Assembly: GCA_009835515.1 (NCBI GenBank)
Contig: VXXH01000290.1
Location: 1-8,576, forward strand
Origin: Candidatus Poribacteria bacterium
GTDB lineage: Bacteria; Poribacteria; WGA-4E; WGA-3G
DNA: 8,576 bases
Reading direction: 5' to 3'
Positions within the stretch are counted from its first letter, which is position 1. Each line of letters begins with the position of its first letter. Below are positions 6,173-8,576 of the stretch, piece after piece. Position numbers and translations under genes: made by a program. The notes under the pieces are model-generated. The model was not told the DNA's origin. It was given only the letters and a program-made list of their open reading frames with translations, and made no database searches.

Positions 6173-7423
6173 ATGGAGATACAAACACAATTACACCGCT
6201 TCCGTGAGATGCTTGCTCCGGTTTTGGAAACAAACACCTTCTACAAACAAAAGCTCACCGATGCCGGAATTAGGCACCCAAACGACGTACAAACACTGGC
6301 AGATTACCGGCAGCTGCCCTTCACTACAAAGGAAGAACTCAGCGCAGATCAAGTTTCGCATCCGCCTTACGGCACAAATCTCACCTTTCCATTGGAGGCG
6401 TATACCTGCCTCCATCGTACCTCAGGCACAACAGGTGCGCCGTTGCGATGGTTGGACACAGCAGAATCGTGGGACTGGTGGGGAAAATGTTGGGGAGAAA
6501 TCTATCGCGGGGCAGGCGTGACCGCGGCAGATCGGTTGATGATTGCTTTCTCATTCGGTCCGTTTATCGGTTTCTGGAGTGCCTATCACGGCGCGCAGCA
6601 GCTCGGCGCACTCACAATCCCAAACGGTGGTATGACTTCGGATCAGCGGATACGCGCCATTCTCAGCAACGATGTAACAGTACTCATCGCCACACCGACT
6701 TATGCACTCCGACTCGCCGAAGTCGCTGAACAAGACGGTATCAATCTGAGCGAAACGTCTTCAGTTCGGGTTACTATCCATGCAGGTGAACCCGGTGCAA
6801 GTCTACCGGCAACGAAAGAACGGATTGAGACCCCTTGGGGTGCGCGCGCCTACGACCACGCCGGTGCAACGGAAGTCGGGGCATGGGGTGTGATGTGCGA
6901 ACCGCAGGCGGGTCTTCATCTCAACGAAGATGAGTTTATCTGCGAAGTGCTCGATCCGGAAACCGACAATCCCGCAGATGAAGGTGAATTAGTGATTACC
7001 AATTTAGGGCGCGTCGGTATGCCGGTGATCCGCTATCGGACGGGAGACTACGTTAAACTCAAATCGGGACAGTGTGAATGTGGTAGAGAGAGCCGTGTTC
7101 TTGACGGTGGCGTTCTCGGACGAATAGACAATGCCCTCATCATTCGCGGACTGAACGTATACCCTGCAACGCTTGAAAATATCATCCTCAAGTTCCCGGA
7201 TGTCCAAGAGTTTGATGGGCGTGTTTACGGAACAGAAACATTCGATGAACTCGAAATCCAGATTGAATCCACAAACCCGAATCCTGCCGACGCTGCCACT
7301 GCTGTCGCCGCTGCGATCCGAGATGATTTAGGTCTGCGTGCTATTGTGAAATCGGTGCCGCTTGGAACGTTACCGAGGTATGAACTCAAATCAAACAGGT
7401 TCACCGATGAACGGACTTCGTGA
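6173..7423 (+). CDS. Phenylacetate-CoA ligase family adenylate-forming enzyme
   Basis: A 416-residue ANL-superfamily enzyme of the PaaK type, which activates an aryl or acyl carboxylate with ATP and transfers it to CoA. The P-loop is RTSGTTGAP (82-90). The A5-type motif is YDHAGATEVG (227-236), and the core hinge region includes GELVITNLG (271-279) and RYRTGDYV (287-294). A CxCGR zinc-knuckle-like motif (C301, C303) and LGRIDNALIIRGLNVYP (315-331) are typical of PaaK-like ligases. The C-terminal subdomain ends LPRYELKSNRF, where K406 is the likely catalytic lysine. Length is close to the usual 430. The substrate cannot be assigned: no phenylacetate-degradation genes are nearby. It follows the DUF5615 gene by 44 bp, and the nearest metabolic neighbour is the radical SAM enzyme. 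Confidence 0.9.
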   Translation: MEIQTQLHRFREMLAPVLETNTFYKQKLTDAGIRHPNDVQTLADYRQLPFTTKEELSADQVSHPPYGTNLTFPLEAYTCLHRTSGTTGAPLRWLDTAESWDWWGKCWGEIYRGAGVTAADRLMIAFSFGPFIGFWSAYHGAQQLGALTIPNGGMTSDQRIRAILSNDVTVLIATPTYALRLAEVAEQDGINLSETSSVRVTIHAGEPGASLPATKERIETPWGARAYDHAGATEVGAWGVMCEPQAGLHLNEDEFICEVLDPETDNPADEGELVITNLGRVGMPVIRYRTGDYVKLKSGQCECGRESRVLDGGVLGRIDNALIIRGLNVYPATLENIILKFPDVQEFDGRVYGTETFDELEIQIESTNPNPADAATAVAAAIRDDLGLRAIVKSVPLGTLPRYELKSNRFTDERTS

Positions 7424-7446
7424 ATAGCATACACTGGTTCGTAGTA

Positions 7447-7462
7447 GCGCAATTCATTGCGC
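7447..7462. repeat. Near-perfect palindrome GCGCAAT-TC-ATTGCGC
   Basis: Seven-base arms flank a two-base centre, 24 bp after the ligase stop. It is not followed by a T run, so it does not look like an intrinsic terminator. Its GC-rich ends, the flanking TAGTA and the intergenic position suggest a dispersed REP-like unit. I recall a similar GTAGCGCAATTCATTGCGC string as common in poribacterial intergenic DNA, but this was not checked. Confidence 0.6.
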
Positions 7463-7527
7463 GTGGGACACAGCACATTGAAATCAAGCACTCCCGTTTA
7501 TTCACCAATTAAGACTTACGCATTCCT

Positions 7528-7557
7528 TTGAATTGTGTTATAATATCGTATTATAAT
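7528..7557 (+). promoter_or_regulatory. brnTA promoter region with overlapping palindromic operator
   Basis: TTGAAT (7528-7533) and TATAAT (7552-7557) form a promoter with an 18-bp spacer. Inside it lies a second, extended -10 element, TGTTATAAT (7536-7544). A perfect inverted repeat, TTATAATA-TCG-TATTATAA (7538-7556), covers the upstream -10 box and all but the final T of the downstream one, so a dimer bound here would block polymerase. BrnA antitoxins are ribbon-helix-helix repressors of their own operon, which makes this the natural operator candidate. Transcription would start at about 7551 or 7564, leaving a leader of roughly 47-60 bases. Confidence 0.6.
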
Positions 7558-7576
7558 GACATTAACACCTTTGAAA

Positions 7577-7610
7577 CAAGCAGAGATAGCATTCAAGCAG
7601 AGATAGCATT
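7577..7610 (+). repeat. Exact 17-bp tandem duplication abutting the brnT start codon
   Basis: CAAGCAGAGATAGCATT occurs at 7577-7593 and again at 7594-7610, with no mismatch and no gap. The GTG start of brnT follows at 7611. The second copy holds the only Shine-Dalgarno-like bases (AGAGA, 7599-7603), and the first copy holds an identical set 17 bases upstream. Confidence 0.95.
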
Positions 7611-7913
7611 GTGGAATTTAGTTGGGACAAGCAGAAAAATGAAGTGAACTTCCAAAAGCATGGAATTCGTTTTGAAGAAGCAGTACTTATTTTTAAAAGT
7701 GTACACTTCACAAGAGTTGATTCCAGAGATTATTACGATGAACACAGACAAGCAGAAATTCGAGAAATTACCATCGGAGCACTTGGAGGTGGAACGGTGT
7801 TGGTAGTTTGTCACACAGACCGAAACGGTCAGACTCGAATCATCTCTGCCAGAAAAGCAACACCCAAAGAAAGGAGAAAATACAATGAGGCTTTCAAAAA
7901 CACGGCTTTCTGA
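7611..7913 (+). CDS. brnT: BrnT family toxin (type II toxin-antitoxin)
   Basis: A 100-residue protein matching BrnT (Pfam PF04365), a RelE-like ribonuclease toxin that inhibits translation. Visible family features are EFSWDKQKNEVNFQKHGI at residues 2-19 (the 'W..K...N..KHGI' start), FEEAVLIF, a D-R-D-Y turn, the RQAEIREITIGALGG strand, VLVVCHTDRNGQTRIISARKAT and the C-terminal ERRKY helix. The basic and histidine residues expected of the family are present, so it looks intact. Translation begins at GTG (7611) with only a weak AGAGA ribosome site seven bases upstream. The antitoxin gene, in contrast, has ATG and a strong site, an arrangement that would favour antitoxin production. It overlaps brnA by 29 bases. 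No ATG fits the expected N-terminus upstream. Confidence 0.92.
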   Translation: MEFSWDKQKNEVNFQKHGIRFEEAVLIFKSVHFTRVDSRDYYDEHRQAEIREITIGALGGGTVLVVCHTDRNGQTRIISARKATPKERRKYNEAFKNTAF

Positions 7914-8118
7914 AATTGAGAACCTACCTGATGATACGATTGATACATCGGACATCCCTGAGCTTGATGACGACTTTTGGGAAAACGCTCAGCGGATTGT
8001 CCCAGAAAATTACCTTCAGATTGAACAAGAGGTCTTGGAGTGGTTCAAGGGACAAGGTCAAAATTACCACGCTCGGATAAACACGGTGCTTCGAGCGTAT
8101 ATGGAAGCACATAGATAA
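7885..8118 (+). CDS. brnA: BrnA family antitoxin
   Basis: A 77-residue BrnA-type antitoxin (Pfam PF14384). The N-terminal toxin-binding segment has TIDTSDIPELDDDFWENAQRI (about 18-38, with the common DTSDIPEL.D.FW signature). The C-terminal ribbon-helix-helix ends VLEWFKGQGQNYHARINTVLRAYMEA (50-75). BrnA neutralises BrnT and, as a dimer, represses the operon. The AAGGAG at 7871-7876, inside brnT, is eight bases before the ATG and is the best ribosome site of the operon. One oddity: the segment that should form the DNA-binding beta-strand reads NYLQIEQEV, without the arginine or lysine commonly seen there ('.LRLD.DV'), so DNA contacts may be altered. Confidence 0.92.
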   Translation: MRLSKTRLSEIENLPDDTIDTSDIPELDDDFWENAQRIVPENYLQIEQEVLEWFKGQGQNYHARINTVLRAYMEAHR

Positions 8119-8190
8119 ATCAACAAATGACCACCTCATCACCACAACAGTATCTCCAAGGTTATAATTGTTTAGAGGGTAACGACGCAA

Positions 8191-8391
8191 ATGGCAGACT
8201 ATGAAATTGACGAAATTCGTAGAATCCGACGGGAAATCTCAGCGCGATTTGATCATGATGTCAACAAACTAATCGCTCACTATCAAGCAGTAGAAAAAGA
8301 ATACCGGAAATCTGGCAAATACAAATTTGTGGATCCACCGGATGAGAAACCAGAAACTGCGAAATCGGATGACGAGAAAGCTGCGGATTGA
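8191..8391 (+). CDS. Small protein of unknown function, 66 residues
   Basis: I do not recognise a named family. The N-terminal 45 residues are predicted helical and charged, with the pattern [20 protein letters not shown] followed by [20 protein letters not shown]. Similar short 'IR.IR..I...F.HD...L..HY' proteins occur as hypotheticals near TA genes in cyanobacteria and related genomes, as far as I recall. The last 20 residues are a low-complexity tail rich in Asp, Glu, Lys and Pro. There is no signal peptide or membrane segment. AGAGGG (8174-8179) lies 11 bases before the ATG, a slightly long spacing, and an isolated TATAAT at 8163-8168 could be a -10 box though no -35 is seen. It starts 72 bp after brnA. 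It could be an antitoxin-like or DNA-associated protein, but nothing visible proves either. Confidence 0.65.
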   Translation: MADYEIDEIRRIRREISARFDHDVNKLIAHYQAVEKEYRKSGKYKFVDPPDEKPETAKSDDEKAAD

Positions 8392-8435
8392 GCAGCGAAT
8401 TTTCCATTTCCGAAATAAATCCAAACGAAACTAAG

Positions 8436-8576
8436 ATGTCAAAACTTTTAGATGGACTAAATCCATCCCAACGAGAAGCTGTTAAACATGAAAAGGGCCC
8501 CCTTTTAATCATTGCCGGCCCTGGCTCAGGCAAAACCGAGACAGTTGCTCGTTCTATCGCTTATGCTATAGAAAAT
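8436..8576 (+). CDS. N-terminus of a UvrD/Rep-family DNA helicase (3' end outside window)
   Basis: The first 47 codons of a superfamily 1A helicase. They contain the Q-motif LNPSQREAV (about residues 8-16) and the Walker A motif AGPGSGKT (26-33), followed by [10 protein letters not shown]. This N-terminal arrangement is found in UvrD, Rep, PcrA and related ATP-dependent 3'-5' helicases used in repair and replication restart; with so little sequence the subtype (UvrD, PcrA, Rep or AddA-like) cannot be set. The ATG at 8436 puts the Q-motif at the usual distance from the N-terminus, although no good ribosome site precedes it. The frame is open back to 8373, and a TTG at 8388 overlapping the previous stop (TTGA) is a possible alternative start with GAGAAAG upstream. 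Confidence 0.88.
   Translation, partial: MSKLLDGLNPSQREAVKHEKGPLLIIAGPGSGKTETVARSIAYAIEN

Noticed and set aside
6448..6729. Plus-strand 93-codon frame inside the CoA ligase gene
   Set aside because: Out-of-frame shadow with Arg/His-rich low-quality protein sequence; the ligase frame has all family motifs.
7447..7462. Intrinsic terminator for the CoA ligase gene
   Set aside because: The palindrome has no following T run and only a two-base centre, too short for a normal hairpin loop.

Overview
The window looks like part of a mid-GC bacterial chromosome with many short dispersed repeats and toxin-antitoxin (TA) genes. The mix of genes resembles uncultured sponge or marine lineages of the Candidatus Poribacteria / Planctomycetes type: an FRG-domain protein next to a TPR protein, a PQQ-type propeller, a HemN-like radical SAM enzyme with an NYPPYSTW lead-in, a DUF433/DUF5615 pair, BrnT/BrnA, and short GC-rich palindromic repeats. 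That placement rests on general recognition and not on a marker gene. All convincing genes are on the + strand, and no gene-free stretch exceeds 300 bases.

Layout. (1) 1-1475: the C-terminal end of a probable FRG-domain protein, followed 11 bp later by a TPR protein built from ten exact-length 34-residue units. (2) 1632-3984: an iron-type alcohol dehydrogenase and an exported eight-bladed PQQ-like beta-propeller protein. The junction between them carries two copies of a 34-bp repeat, and the second copy supplies most of the likely start region and signal-peptide n-region of the propeller gene. (3) 4153-7423: a HemN/HemW-like radical SAM enzyme, then a four-base-overlapping DUF433/DUF5615 TA pair, then a phenylacetate-CoA-ligase-type adenylating enzyme. 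(4) 7424-8118: a short palindromic repeat, then a BrnT/BrnA TA operon. Its promoter holds a perfect 8-bp-arm inverted repeat, and its leader is an exact 17-bp tandem duplication abutting the GTG start of the toxin. (5) 8191-8576: an unrecognised 66-residue protein and the first 47 codons of a UvrD/Rep-family helicase.

How the genes may work together. The FRG and TPR genes are probably co-transcribed and may act together. The radical SAM enzyme and the acyl/aryl-CoA ligase could belong to one biosynthetic unit interrupted by the DUF433/DUF5615 pair. The two TA modules are each self-contained. No intrinsic terminator (GC hairpin followed by a T run) was seen between any of the genes. The most interesting non-coding structures are the repeat-derived gene start at 2802-2880 and the brnTA control region at 7528-7610.
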